Origin: an uncultured Eubacteriales bacterium
Lineage (GTDB): Bacteria; Bacillota; Clostridia; Christensenellales; Aristaeellaceae
Length of the DNA stretch: 64,000 bases
NCBI GenBank assembly: GCA_902767565.1
Contig: CACXHY010000001.1
Span: forward strand, 250,740 to 314,739
Reading direction: 5' to 3'
The notes below the pieces were generated by a model. That model was not told the DNA's origin and ran no database searches. It saw nothing but the letters and a program-made list of their open reading frames with translations. The first letter of the stretch is position 1. Each line of letters starts with the position of its first letter. Of this stretch, positions 28,101 through 38,408 are shown piece after piece. The position numbers were made by a program, and so were the translations under genes.

Positions 28101-29894
28101 AAGCACGGTCTCCAGCTGATAGGTGCCTGCGGGAAGATCGCGGAAGGTGATGATCCCTTCGCCTTCGCTCACGGCGGAGGCCACGATGCAGTCACCGCTG
28201 TCCGCTTCGAACACAAGGTTGACGGAGACGCCTTCCAGCCCGCGCTCGGTGCTGTTCATCTGGGCATCGCGGTTGCCGTCGTAGAAGACCTGCACCCGCA
28301 GGGTCGCGGTGCCGGCGCCGGCCACGGTGTCATCCTGCGGCAGGGGACGAAGGTCCACCCACACGGGCACGCGGTCCGGCGAGAGCAGGCCGGCGTACTC
28401 GACGGCCATCGCGGCGTCCTTCGTCTCATATTCCGTCATGGCGATATCGGTCATGACGGGAGCGTCGTTTTCCGGGCCGGCGGCAGGGTCGGCTCCGGTC
28501 CCTGCGGTGTCGTCGAGCTGACCCGGTTCAGTGCCGTCCGCGCCGGTCTCCTCCGTCTGCGCCGCTTCGACGGCGGCGTCGGGAACAGTGGTTTCCTGCC
28601 CGGCAGTCTCATCCGGGAGCTCCTGCGGGTCCGTCATGTCGGTCTGAGCGGGTTCGGCATCCGCATTGGCCGCGCCGGTGTCGGCGGTCCCGGCAGGGTC
28701 GTTTGCATCGGCGGTCAGCGTCGGCAGAGGCTCCGCCCATGCGAGGGCGGGCAGGATGACCGCTTCTCCGCCGGCCACCTCCACGGTGACTTCGGCCTCC
28801 CAGCCTTCCTCCGTTCCCGTGAGATCCCAGCCGTCGCCGGTCACTTCGCCGGCGGGCAGCGTCATCATTACGGTATAGGTTCCGGGGATCAGTCCATCCA
28901 CCCGGATCGCCCCGTCTGCGACCTCAGCCTCCGCGGGGGCCGCGGCGCCTCCTTTCCGCAGGACGAGCACGGTCGTGCCGTCGGGGACATCCGGATCTCC
29001 AGCGATCCCGCCGAGACGGTTCAGCGACAGCGTGATCTCCGTGTCAGCGGACAGGGTCAGGGTATAATCTGTCTGAAGCCCTCCCTCCCACTCGGCATAG
29101 CAGCCGTCCGGAGCGGTGACGCTCACATCGTATTCCCCGGGGTCCAGCTCCAGCGAAACGGAGCTGCCCGCAGTCACGAACAGATCCGTGCTGCCCGCAT
29201 CGGAGCGAAGGGTCACCGCGGCAGTGCCGTCGGCATTTCCCGATGCGCGTACAGTCAGCGTTGCCTGCTTCGGGGTGAGCTGCGCGGACGTCGCCCTCAC
29301 CACCACGATGTCCTCTTCGATGCCGGTGAAGGGGATCATGCTCACAAGAACGGGCTGGTACGCTCCGGCTGCGTCCTGCAGCACATAGTCGCCCACCGGG
29401 ATGCCGCGCTCACACATGATCCGGCCGTTCCCGTCAGCGGTCAGTTCCATGGGGAACCGCTCATCATCGGTTTCGTCGACGGGCGTCAGCACAAAAGCGG
29501 CGCCGGGATCCGCGGTGATCGCAAACAGTCCCGCGTCGGCCCGCACCTCGATGGTTGCCCGGTTTGCGGCGCCTTCCTTCAGGTTCACGGCGTAGCCCGC
29601 TTCCAGGTGCCATCCCTCCGGCACCGTTTCCTCCACGGGATAGAGCAAAAGCCGTCCGCCCTCGCAGTAGAGCAGGGACGTGCCGTCCGTGGTCAGCGTA
29701 CCCACCGTTTTGTCATTCTGCACGGCGGTGAAGTCGACCGTCAGCGGTTCACGTTCCCAGCTGAGGTCGCCCAGAGGGGTCAGACCCACCAGGGCAAGGC
29801 TGAAGGAAGTGGTGCCTTCCGCGAGACCCGCCGCCGGCAGAAGGCTCAGGATCATCGCGGCGGAGAGCAAAAGCGCCATCAGTCTGTTCTTCAT
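25185..29894 (-). CDS. Large secreted multi-domain SdrD_B-like adhesin
   Basis: 1,569 aa from ATG 29894 behind GGAGGA, with a signal peptide (about 25 residues ending GLAEG). The N-terminal ~440 residues hold beta-rich carboxypeptidase-regulatory-like modules, then an Ala/Asp/Thr/Glu-rich linker. From about residue 560 come nine SdrD_B/Cna_B-type modules, each starting like GRVWQDLDADGERE, GTVYMDSNNSGTLD or DRVWLDENGNGLQD and containing Ca2+-loop DxNxxG motifs and a DENGDYSF-type strand. The C-terminus (…GETQNWQFGN) has no LPXTG motif, membrane helix or SLH domain, so how it is held at the surface is unclear. Confidence 0.9.
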   Translation of the reverse strand: MKNRLMALLLSAAMILSLLPAAGLAEGTTSFSLALVGLTPLGDLSWEREPLTVDFTAVQNDKTVGTLTTDGTSLLYCEGGRLLLYPVEETVPEGWHLEAGYAVNLKEGAANRATIEVRADAGLFAITADPGAAFVLTPVDETDDERFPMELTADGNGRIMCERGIPVGDYVLQDAAGAYQPVLVSMIPFTGIEEDIVVVRATSAQLTPKQATLTVRASGNADGTAAVTLRSDAGSTDLFVTAGSSVSLELDPGEYDVSVTAPDGCYAEWEGGLQTDYTLTLSADTEITLSLNRLGGIAGDPDVPDGTTVLVLRKGGAAAPAEAEVADGAIRVDGLIPGTYTVMMTLPAGEVTGDGWDLTGTEEGWEAEVTVEVAGGEAVILPALAWAEPLPTLTADANDPAGTADTGAANADAEPAQTDMTDPQELPDETAGQETTVPDAAVEAAQTEETGADGTEPGQLDDTAGTGADPAAGPENDAPVMTDIAMTEYETKDAAMAVEYAGLLSPDRVPVWVDLRPLPQDDTVAGAGTATLRVQVFYDGNRDAQMNSTERGLEGVSVNLVFEADSGDCIVASAVSEGEGIITFRDLPAGTYQLETVLPAGYVYSEKSAKRMTLKQNYMEQSAARVQYSAPIRIGDGETVETAVGATLPGGLTGRVWQDLDADGEREDSEPGMPGVLMELRSQKDESVFYQTVTDENGDYSFEMVKPGGYYLRCYLPDGMMFTVINNHVLPRLRTVITGEGSTSGRKNATIERDSVLADQNIGLIPGATVRVVCYVDANDNGNYDEGEQLLPGVMLKLMRQSNSNELSTVYSSADAPASFGALRIGNYKVMARIPEGWHYAQLGTGDGANRFYQENRRDCTVQNVSVTDAGQDIILYLGAMEYASVSGTVYMDSNNSGTLDAGEERQSGMTVALIGEDGLVAGTSTTDRNGYYIFTSLRPGIYSLRLTARAGYAFTAAGDGSVFMNQGSGAGATEPFELRSGEERTGMYAGMIVPAKLSGAFYGDANDNGTQDPGEGPLPGASVILTAEDGSVTEAVMNEDGTYQFDSIMPGTYDLSWILPENSVFCQLDSSLTAEGNTVTFGPFSLRSGDSGKLAPVGALTYASIEGTIFADGDADGLYGDGDLPLEGAMVTLTREDGTAETARTDAEGHFALPNLRPGAGELTLTLPGEMVITRPEGFSLPLERSVGTQTVPFEVVMGEQWSGQVIGAVTPATIEGSAWLDENDNGRLDADEAPLVGAMIALVDLDDVDGYREATTAGDGTFIFEGVVPGRYQLQYTLDADSEPARSGSSSFHEDSGILVTDELRMQAGQKLTDVFLGIKTTGILAGFAWFDQGGEYVAVPGVKITLLDEDGGTVAELETDEAGSWYIEGMQPGDYQIRAEFPDGYVPVEPDDERITGGGQISVITMTESHSGVSDTFTLRMGEDLMELNVGSVAPGVLGDRVWLDENGNGLQDSEDGGIPNVTVHLWRDGREIAATVTDQYGFYCFTELYPSAYTLTCDVTGVMPTVLRSDIPGIISVMGEDGSLPVQVYSNSHNYDADLGYILTTPGAYPEGYGEGETQNWQFGN

Positions 29895-29966
29895 TCGGAT
29901 TCCTCCGCATCGGGCCGGGCCCGGGATGTGCGCGCACACGCCAAAACAGCGGTGCTCACCGATGAT

Positions 29967-29995
29967 AATGTATCGCAAACGGGGGGGATTGTCAA
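29967..29995 (-). promoter_or_regulatory. Promoter of the SdrD_B protein gene
   Basis: Minus strand TTGACA (29990-29995), 17 nt, TACATT (29967-29972). Confidence 0.7.
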
Positions 29996-30063
29996 TGCCC
30001 GGCAAAGAGTGTTACAGGATGAAGGGCAGATCTGTCCCTTCATATTATATTTTCGGCGTTCTC

Positions 30064-30092
30064 TTGACGCGTATGTCATTGTCGGGTAAAAT
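30064..30092 (+). promoter_or_regulatory. Promoter of the membrane pyrophosphatase gene
   Basis: TTGACG (30064-30069), 17 nt, TAAAAT (30087-30092). Confidence 0.75.
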
Positions 30093-30178
30093 ACGGGAAG
30101 CCGCTGACCGGTCAGCAGGGATCTCCCCACTGCCCGTCCGGCGGCAATAATCGTCTCAGAAGGGATGGGAGATCCTCA

Positions 30179-32317
<2,139 letters not shown>

Positions 32318-32333
32318 TCCGTGCTTCATCCCG

Positions 32334-32359
32334 CTTCCCCCGTCCGCGGGGGAAGTTTT
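32334..32359 (+). terminator. Terminator of hppA
   Basis: CTTCCCCC-GTCCGC-GGGGGAAG followed by TTTTGTTTG. Confidence 0.88.
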
Positions 32360-32469
32360 GTTTGCCGGCACTTTTGGCATTCCTCCCGGCGGACCATCGG
32401 ACACACGACGCGCATCCCGCATTCCGGGCCGTGGCAGTTCTGAGTCTTTCCGCATTTTCCGCCTCCCTC

Positions 32470-32498
32470 TTGCATTTCTTTCCAAGTTGTATTAAAAT
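32470..32498 (+). promoter_or_regulatory. Promoter of the GntR/FCD gene
   Basis: TTGCAT (32470-32475), 17 nt, TAAAAT (32493-32498). Confidence 0.6.
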
Positions 32499-32549
32499 TG
32501 CATCCGGAGTGCAGACAAAAAACATCCGTGCTCCCGAGGAGGCATGCAT

Positions 32550-33245
32550 ATGGGCAATACGATCTCTTTCCAGCCGATGATGGAAAGCCGGCCCATTCGT
32601 GAGATCGCTTATGAAGTATTGAAACACGCCATCATCACCGGGGAGATCCCCGCAGGCGAGCGGATCGTTGAAACCGAGTACGCCGACCGTCTGCATATCA
32701 GCCGCACCCCCCTGCGCGAAGCCCTGCGGAAGCTGGAGCGCGACGGTCTGGTGGAGTACATGCTGCGGCGGGGCGTGGTGGTACGCGCCTTCACCCTGAG
32801 CGACGTGGAGGAGATCTACACCATCCGCAACGCCCTGGAGCTGCTGACGGTCCCCGCCATCATCCGCAACGCCACTCCCGAGGCGATCGCCAGCCTGAGA
32901 GACAAGCTCAGCGTGATGGACAGGCTGGTGGAAAGCGGCAACATCGAGGAACTTTCTCCCCTGGCCCGCGCGTTCCACACCGAACTGACAGCGGTCTCGG
33001 GTCTGAACCGCATCCTTCGGGTCATCGAAGGGCAGGACGAATACATCAAGCGTTTCTCCGCCATGGCCATCCGCCAGGAAAACCGGCTGCAGGAATCCCA
33101 CAAAGAGCACCACAAGCTGGTGGACCTGGTAGAAGCCCGCGATGAGCCCGGTCTGACCGCGTTGATGAAGCACCACATCGATGAGAGCAAGCGCAATTGC
33201 CTGCTGGCTCTGGATGCCTATCAGAAAGCCCATCAGCAGGCGTAA
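32550..33245 (+). CDS. GntR-family regulator, FadR/FCD subfamily
   Basis: 231 aa from the ATG at 32550 (7 nt after GAGGAGG; an ATG at 32544 is too close). The N-terminal winged helix IREIAYEVLKHAIITGEIPAGERIVETEYADRL with SRTPLREALRKLERDGLVEY is the GntR DNA-binding domain. The C-terminal all-helical FCD domain has the metal/ligand residues D..R (FTLSDVEEIYTIRNALE) and three His in FHTEL, HKEHHKL and KHHIDESK. FCD regulators sense organic acids or sugar acids; no target operon is adjacent. Confidence 0.92.
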   Translation: MGNTISFQPMMESRPIREIAYEVLKHAIITGEIPAGERIVETEYADRLHISRTPLREALRKLERDGLVEYMLRRGVVVRAFTLSDVEEIYTIRNALELLTVPAIIRNATPEAIASLRDKLSVMDRLVESGNIEELSPLARAFHTELTAVSGLNRILRVIEGQDEYIKRFSAMAIRQENRLQESHKEHHKLVDLVEARDEPGLTALMKHHIDESKRNCLLALDAYQKAHQQA

Positions 33246-33252
33246 TCGGATC

Positions 33253-33295
33253 AAAAAGCAAGCCGGGGTCGTCACGGCCCTCCGGCTTGCTTTTT
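33253..33295. terminator. Bidirectional terminator between gntR-like gene and ABC exporter
   Basis: AAAAAGCAAGCCGG pairs with CCGGCTTGCTTTTT, between convergent genes. Confidence 0.9.
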
Positions 33296-33345
33296 CGGTG
33301 TTCAGACAGTCCGCAGATCCTTTCGGAGACCGACCGATCCCGGAT

Positions 33346-35205
33346 TCACTTGTCCGCCAGCTGCAGCTGGTACAGCTTTTTGTAGATGCCGTCCTGTTCG
33401 AGCAGCTGCTGGTGCGTGCCGCGCTCGCGGATCTTGCCATGGTGCATGACCATGATGGTATCCGCGTGCTGGATGGTGGACAGACGATGGGCGACCATGA
33501 TGGTGGTGCGGCCCCGCATCAGGCGCTCCACGGCCTCCTGGATCCACTGCTCCGTCTCGGTGTCGATATTGGCAGTAGCCTCGTCCAGGATCAGGATGCG
33601 CGGATCATACGCGAGGGTGCGGGCAAAGGAGATGAGCTGCCGCTGACCCGCGGAGAAGGTGGCGCCGCGCTCCGTGGCCGGCGTCTCATAGCGCATGGGC
33701 AGGCGGTCGATGAAGCGGGCCGCGTTGACCTCCCGGGAGGCCTCCTCGATCTGCTCGTCGGTGATGCTCTCGTCCCGCAGGCGGATGTTGGAGCGGATGT
33801 CGCCGGTGAAGATGAAGACATCCTGCTGCACCTGACCGATGGCGCGGCGCAGTTCCTCGCGGCTGAGCTGCCGGATGTCCACGCCGTCCACCCTGATACT
33901 GCCCTTCTGCACGTCGTAGTAGCGGCCGATCAGGTTGAGGATCGAGCTCTTGCCCGCGCCTGTGGCGCCGACAAAGGCTACCTTCTGCCCGGGCTCGATG
34001 GTGAAGGACACGTCGCGCAGCACCCACTCCTCGCCCACGTAGGCAAACCACACATGGTCGAATTCGATCCGGCCCTGCAGTTCCCTGCCTTCGCCCGTCA
34101 GGCGGACGGGGTCCTCGGGATCGCCGAACAGAGGCTCGGTGTCCATCAGCGTGAAGATCTTCTCCGAGGACGCGATCGCGCTCTGCAGGGTGGTGAACTG
34201 CTCCGCCAGTTCCTGGATGGGCTGGAAGAAGGAGTCCATATAGGTGATGAAGATGTACAGGGTGCCGATGGTGATCCCGCCGCCCAGCACGTCCCGGCTG
34301 CCCAGGCCCGTCACCAGCGCACTGGCGATGATGGCGATCAGATACAGGATCGGGCGGAAGGTCGCGTTGATCATCAGTTCCCGGAATCCCGCCCTGAACA
34401 GATGATCGTTCTTGTCCTCGAACTCCTCATACTTGCGCTGCTCCCGGCTGAAGATCTGGATGATGCGCATGCCGGAGAGGTGCTCGGACAGATAGGTGTT
34501 GAGATTCGTCAGACGGGTGCGGGTGATCTGGAACGCCTTGCGGCTCATCTTGCGGAAGATGTAGGTCAGCACCGCCACCACAGGCATCAGCACAAAGGCG
34601 CACAAGGCCAGTGTGGGGTTCAGGGTCACCATCACGACCGCCAGTCCGACGATCTTGATGATGTTCTTGACCAGCTGCACCAGAATATTGGCAAAAACAT
34701 CATTGATCGCGTCCACATCGTTGGTGAGGCGCGTGACGATCTTGCCCACGGGCGTGGTATCAAAATAGCGCATGGTCAGCTTTTCGACGTGGGCGAAGAG
34801 GTCGTCGCGGATGCCCTTGATGATGGTCTGCCCCGTGCGCTGCATCAGCCAGAACTGCGTGCGGTTGAATATGAAGACAATGACGAGAATGGCGATGTAG
34901 TATGCCATCGTCCAGAGAACGCCGCTGAATCGCCATTCCGCATACTGGCCCGCCGCAAAGGGGTGATCCGCGGAGCCGCGAATATAGGTGTCGATGGCGA
35001 TATTGCCGATGAGGATCGGGCGCAGCAGATCCAGCCCCGTCACCGCCAGCACCAGGAAGAGGCACAGGACATAGGTCTTCCAGTGGGGCTTCATGTAATC
35101 CAGGATCCGTCCGATGGCGCTGCCGTTGTACTGGATATCGGTACGGGCGGCGTCCTGGTCATCCTCCGCGGAAAGGAAGCGGCGCTTCTTGCGATCGTCA
35201 GCCAT
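33346..35205 (-). CDS. ABC exporter half-transporter (TMD-NBD), second subunit
   Basis: 619 aa from ATG 35205 (MADDRKKRRFLSAEDD). Six-helix type IV exporter domain, then an NBD with Walker A VGATGAGKSS, signature FSAGQRQLISFARTLAYDP, Walker B ILILDEATANID and His-switch MVAHRLSTI. Its start overlaps the upstream half-transporter by 8 nt, so the pair most likely forms a heterodimer of the YheI/YheH or LmrCD multidrug type. This subunit has the consensus catalytic Glu after Walker B. Confidence 0.93.
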   Translation of the reverse strand: MADDRKKRRFLSAEDDQDAARTDIQYNGSAIGRILDYMKPHWKTYVLCLFLVLAVTGLDLLRPILIGNIAIDTYIRGSADHPFAAGQYAEWRFSGVLWTMAYYIAILVIVFIFNRTQFWLMQRTGQTIIKGIRDDLFAHVEKLTMRYFDTTPVGKIVTRLTNDVDAINDVFANILVQLVKNIIKIVGLAVVMVTLNPTLALCAFVLMPVVAVLTYIFRKMSRKAFQITRTRLTNLNTYLSEHLSGMRIIQIFSREQRKYEEFEDKNDHLFRAGFRELMINATFRPILYLIAIIASALVTGLGSRDVLGGGITIGTLYIFITYMDSFFQPIQELAEQFTTLQSAIASSEKIFTLMDTEPLFGDPEDPVRLTGEGRELQGRIEFDHVWFAYVGEEWVLRDVSFTIEPGQKVAFVGATGAGKSSILNLIGRYYDVQKGSIRVDGVDIRQLSREELRRAIGQVQQDVFIFTGDIRSNIRLRDESITDEQIEEASREVNAARFIDRLPMRYETPATERGATFSAGQRQLISFARTLAYDPRILILDEATANIDTETEQWIQEAVERLMRGRTTIMVAHRLSTIQHADTIMVMHHGKIRERGTHQQLLEQDGIYKKLYQLQLADK

Positions 35206-36976
35206 CCAGCTCACCGCCTTCCTCGCGCAGCTGGCGCTCCAGCTGCTGCTTGTCGTAGATGCCGCGATAGACGCCGCCCAGGGCCAGCAGCTCCTCATGC
35301 GTGCCGTATTCGACACGTGTGCCGTCCTCCAGCACAAGGATGTGATCCGCGTGCTGGATGGTCGAGATGCGGTGGGCAATGATCAGGGTCGTGCGGCCAA
35401 ACCGCATCCTTCTGAGATTGTCCAGAATCTGCTCCTCGGTATCGGTGTCCACGGCGGACAGGGAATCGTCCAGGATGAGGATCGGCGCGTCTTTCAGCAG
35501 GGCCCTGGCAATGGCCGTGCGCTGCTTCTGCCCGCCGGAGATCGTCACGCCGCGTTCGCCCACCAAGGTGTCGTAGCCCTGCGGGAACTCCATGATGTTG
35601 TCATGCACGCAGGCAGCTTTGGCTGCGGCCTCCACCTGCCCGTGGGAGGCATCGTTCACCCCGAAGGCGATGTTGTTCTCCACCGTGTCGGAGAAGAGGA
35701 AGCTGTCCTGGGGCACGTAGGCGATGTCCCGCCGCAGCACCGCCAGGGGGATCTCCCGGATGGGCCGGCCGTTCATGCGGATCATGTCCGCGTCCTCCGT
35801 GTCCCACATCCTCTCCAGCAGGCTCACCAGCGTGGTCTTGCCCGCGCCGGTGCGGCCGATGATGGCCAGGGTCTCCCCCGCTTCCACATGGACGCTCACA
35901 TTCGTCAGCGCAGGATTCTCCTCCGCGCCGGGATAAGCGAAACTTAGCCCTTGCAGATCGATGCTGCCGTCCAGTGCTGTGACGGCCGGGTCGCCCTCGT
36001 CCACCACGTCCGGCTTCGCGTCGAAGATCACGCGAATGCGCTTCAGCGACGCCATGCCCTGGGAAATGCTGGACACCGCCTCACCCACGGCGATCAGCGG
36101 CCAGACCAGCATGGTCAGGTAGGTATTGAAAAGAACGAACTGCGCCACGCTGATCGTGCCGTCGATCGCCAGCCAGCCGCCGTAGAGCAGCGTCATGGCG
36201 ACGGACACGCCGATGACCAGGTCCAGCAGGGGAAACATCATGGACACCAGCCTGGACACGCCCAGGTTCTTATCCTTGCACTTCAGGCTGGCCTTCGCGA
36301 AGGCATACAGCTCTCTGCGCTCCTGGACAAAAGCCTTGATGACCCGGATGCCGCTGATGGACTCCTGGGTCTGATCGGTGAGGGAGGCAAAGGCTTCCTG
36401 CTTCTCAAGGAAGCGGCGGTGCATGGCTTTTCCGAAGAAGACATCGCCCACGATGATCAGCACCATGGGGATCAGGGCGACGCCCGTAAGCCGGGCATCC
36501 ACCTCCCGGATCATGTTATAGAGGACCAGGATCAGTTCCACCGTCGCGTCGAAAGTGGTGATGACGGTCATGCCCAAAAGCTGACGCACCGACATCAGGT
36601 CGCTGGTGAAGTGCGCCATCAGGTCACCGGTTTTATGCTCATTGTAATAGCGGGGAGAAAGGGTCTCAAGATGACGGAACATGTCGTTCCGGAGGTCCCG
36701 CTCAATAGAGCGCGCGCCGCCGAAAAAGCAGAACCGCCAGCCAAAGCGCCCCGTCGCGATCATCAGCGCGAAGAGCAGCATCCGGAACAGGAGCGGAACG
36801 ATATCCTCCATGGTGATGGTGACCGGCACCGCCTCAAGCCCTTCGATAATGCGCCGGGTGATCTTGGGCAGCTCCACCACCAGCAGATCCACCGCGGTCA
36901 GCGAAACAAAGCCCATCAGATACCGGAACCAATATCGCCGGAGGTAGTGTCCGGCCAGTTTGACTTCCCTGTTCAT
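35198..36976 (-). CDS. ABC exporter half-transporter (TMD-NBD), first subunit
   Basis: 592 aa from ATG 36976, 6 nt after GGGAGG. Six-helix exporter domain followed by an NBD: Walker A IGRTGAGKTT, signature ISGGQKQRTAIARALLKD, Walker B ILILDDSLSAVD. Asp replaces the catalytic Glu after Walker B, the degenerate-site mark of heterodimeric exporters, complementing the downstream subunit. Substrate unknown; multidrug or lipid-like compounds are typical. Confidence 0.93.
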   Translation of the reverse strand: MNREVKLAGHYLRRYWFRYLMGFVSLTAVDLLVVELPKITRRIIEGLEAVPVTITMEDIVPLLFRMLLFALMIATGRFGWRFCFFGGARSIERDLRNDMFRHLETLSPRYYNEHKTGDLMAHFTSDLMSVRQLLGMTVITTFDATVELILVLYNMIREVDARLTGVALIPMVLIIVGDVFFGKAMHRRFLEKQEAFASLTDQTQESISGIRVIKAFVQERRELYAFAKASLKCKDKNLGVSRLVSMMFPLLDLVIGVSVAMTLLYGGWLAIDGTISVAQFVLFNTYLTMLVWPLIAVGEAVSSISQGMASLKRIRVIFDAKPDVVDEGDPAVTALDGSIDLQGLSFAYPGAEENPALTNVSVHVEAGETLAIIGRTGAGKTTLVSLLERMWDTEDADMIRMNGRPIREIPLAVLRRDIAYVPQDSFLFSDTVENNIAFGVNDASHGQVEAAAKAACVHDNIMEFPQGYDTLVGERGVTISGGQKQRTAIARALLKDAPILILDDSLSAVDTDTEEQILDNLRRMRFGRTTLIIAHRISTIQHADHILVLEDGTRVEYGTHEELLALGGVYRGIYDKQQLERQLREEGGELDG

Positions 36977-37004
36977 GTTCATCCTCCCGAAAGGTACAGG
37001 GTGT

Positions 37005-37033
37005 ATCTTATCGCAGGCGGGGGGCAAAGTCAA
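37005..37033 (-). promoter_or_regulatory. Promoter of the ABC exporter operon
   Basis: Minus strand TTGACT (37028-37033), 17 nt, TAAGAT (37005-37010), 28 nt before the ATG. Confidence 0.65.
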
Positions 37034-37145
37034 CCGCAGCGGCGCGGAAAAGACAGGATGCGCAGGCTTTCCCGTCAGGAAAAAGGAGGAGAGCGGAATA
37101 CCTTGTTCGTCAGCATCCGCGTCTCCTTCCTGCGGGTGGGTCAGT

Positions 37146-37637
37146 TCAGTCAAACAGGTGCGGTACGTCCTTCACGGAGCGATAGAGCATGATGCCCAGC
37201 ACGCCGCAGGACAGGACCTCGCCCAGGCAGACTGTCAGCGTGTTCATCAGGTAGGTGTCTCCCGGCAGGCCGTAGCCCTTCCAGAGGACAAAAGGAACGA
37301 TGACCATGTTGCTGATGACCGGCGGGATCCAGGCCAGATACGGCTTGTCGCGCAGCATCCAGGTGCCAATGGCGCCGAGCAGGGTGGCCACCGGTCCAAG
37401 CACGATATCCATGAGGACGCAGCCCATCAGGATGTTGGCCAGCAGGCAGCCGAGCGTAACGCCGGGAATGGCGGCGCCGGTGAGCACGGGCAGGATCGTC
37501 AGCGCTTCGGAAAAGCGCAGCTGCACAGCCTTGCTGTCCAGGTCGAAGAGGTGTGCCACATAGGTCAGCACCACGTACAGCGCCGCGATGATGCCCGCCT
37601 GGGCAATGGACTTGGTCTTGAGCGATCCCTTAAACAC
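37146..37637 (-). CDS. queT: QueT-family transporter (queuosine-precursor type)
   Basis: 163 aa from a GTG at 37637 behind AAGGGGG. About five to six membrane helices; the N-terminus TKSIAQAGIIAALYVVLTYVAHLFDL and LRFSEALTILPVLTGAAIPGVTLGCLLANI are typical of QueT (COG4708), an ECF-type substrate-binding membrane subunit thought to import preQ0/preQ1. No energising ECF ATPase lies nearby, as expected for group II systems that share a module. I looked for a preQ1 riboswitch in the ~55-nt leader and could not support one. Confidence 0.82.
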   Translation of the reverse strand: MFKGSLKTKSIAQAGIIAALYVVLTYVAHLFDLDSKAVQLRFSEALTILPVLTGAAIPGVTLGCLLANILMGCVLMDIVLGPVATLLGAIGTWMLRDKPYLAWIPPVISNMVIVPFVLWKGYGLPGDTYLMNTLTVCLGEVLSCGVLGIMLYRSVKDVPHLFD

Positions 37638-37692
37638 AGAGATGCCCCCTTTCGATCGATTTGCACAGCGAATACAGTCGCAGGCGAGGGGC

Positions 37693-37721
37693 ATTGTAGC
37701 ATAAAGACACGTGTTCCGCAA
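37693..37721 (-). promoter_or_regulatory. Promoter of queT
   Basis: Minus strand TTGCGG (37716-37721), 17 nt, TACAAT (37693-37698). Confidence 0.65.
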
Positions 37722-37735
37722 GGATGATCCCGCAG

Positions 37736-37757
37736 AAAAACCGCTCCGAAGAGCGGT
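37736..37757 (-). terminator. UUCG-loop terminator upstream of queT
   Basis: Minus strand ACCGCTC-TTCG-GAGCGGT followed by TTTTC. It ends transcripts coming from fhs/DIP1984, about 185 nt past the latter's stop. The intervening 37758-37941 holds no supportable gene. Confidence 0.88.
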
Positions 37758-37941
37758 CGAGTCCCCGTACCCACCCTCGCCGCCGGTCAACGCATGGTCG
37801 TGATGGATTCGGAATGAAAGTGCGCCTGTGATCAAAGTGGGGATGAGAGATCTTCACGCGCCCCTTCGCGTCCTGTATGTGCCGATGTTGACGCTGCGGC
37901 ACGGCAGCGTTTGCGTTCGCCCCGGCGGTTACCAGCAAGGA

Positions 37942-38394
37942 TCACTTCAGGTCGTATTTCCAGTTGGCCGCCTGGATGACGGCGTCCAGCCTCCGGTGCT
38001 CGGCGTTGATCCGGTCGCACTCCTTGCGGAGCGTCCGCACGTCCACGGTGGACAGGATGCGGATCTCCTTGGCGGAATAGCGGTCCACCGTCGCGCTGGC
38101 CTCCTCGCAGAAGGCGAGCAGCGTTTCGGCGTGCTTGCGGAGCTTCTCACGGCGGGCAAGAAGCGCCGTGAGCGTCTCCCCCTCCACTTTAGTGTGGCTG
38201 TTGGTCAGGTTGATGCGGGTGATGAGCGATTCCTCTTCGTCGAGGCAGCGGGTCAGTTCCGACAGCAGTTCGGCGGGATCCTCGGCAGGCTCCGTGCCTT
38301 CCTGCTTTTTGGCGTTGCTGCGCAGCCGCTGCTTTATCTGCTCGATGCGCCGGGTCAGGTCGGCGCGCTGCTGCAGGGCTTCCGCGATCTTCAT
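37942..38394 (-). CDS. DIP1984-family (septicolysin-like) protein
   Basis: 150 aa from ATG 38394 behind GAGGAG. Helical, soluble, coiled-coil-like. MKIAEALQQRADLTRRIEQIKQRL, a GTEPAEDPAELLSEL block, RINLTN and the C-terminal QAANW motif match the DIP1984 family, whose members are sometimes called septicolysin without clear functional proof. It starts 14 nt after fhs and is probably co-transcribed. Confidence 0.82.
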   Translation of the reverse strand: MKIAEALQQRADLTRRIEQIKQRLRSNAKKQEGTEPAEDPAELLSELTRCLDEEESLITRINLTNSHTKVEGETLTALLARREKLRKHAETLLAFCEEASATVDRYSAKEIRILSTVDVRTLRKECDRINAEHRRLDAVIQAANWKYDLK

Positions 38395-38408
38395 GATTTC
38401 GTCTCCTC

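Noticed and set aside
27378..30089. 903-aa plus-strand open frame
   Set aside because: Antisense of the SdrD_B protein; no recognisable domain.
37638..37692. preQ1 riboswitch in the queT leader
   Set aside because: The leader is short and I could not draw the required pseudoknot with a conserved A-rich tail.
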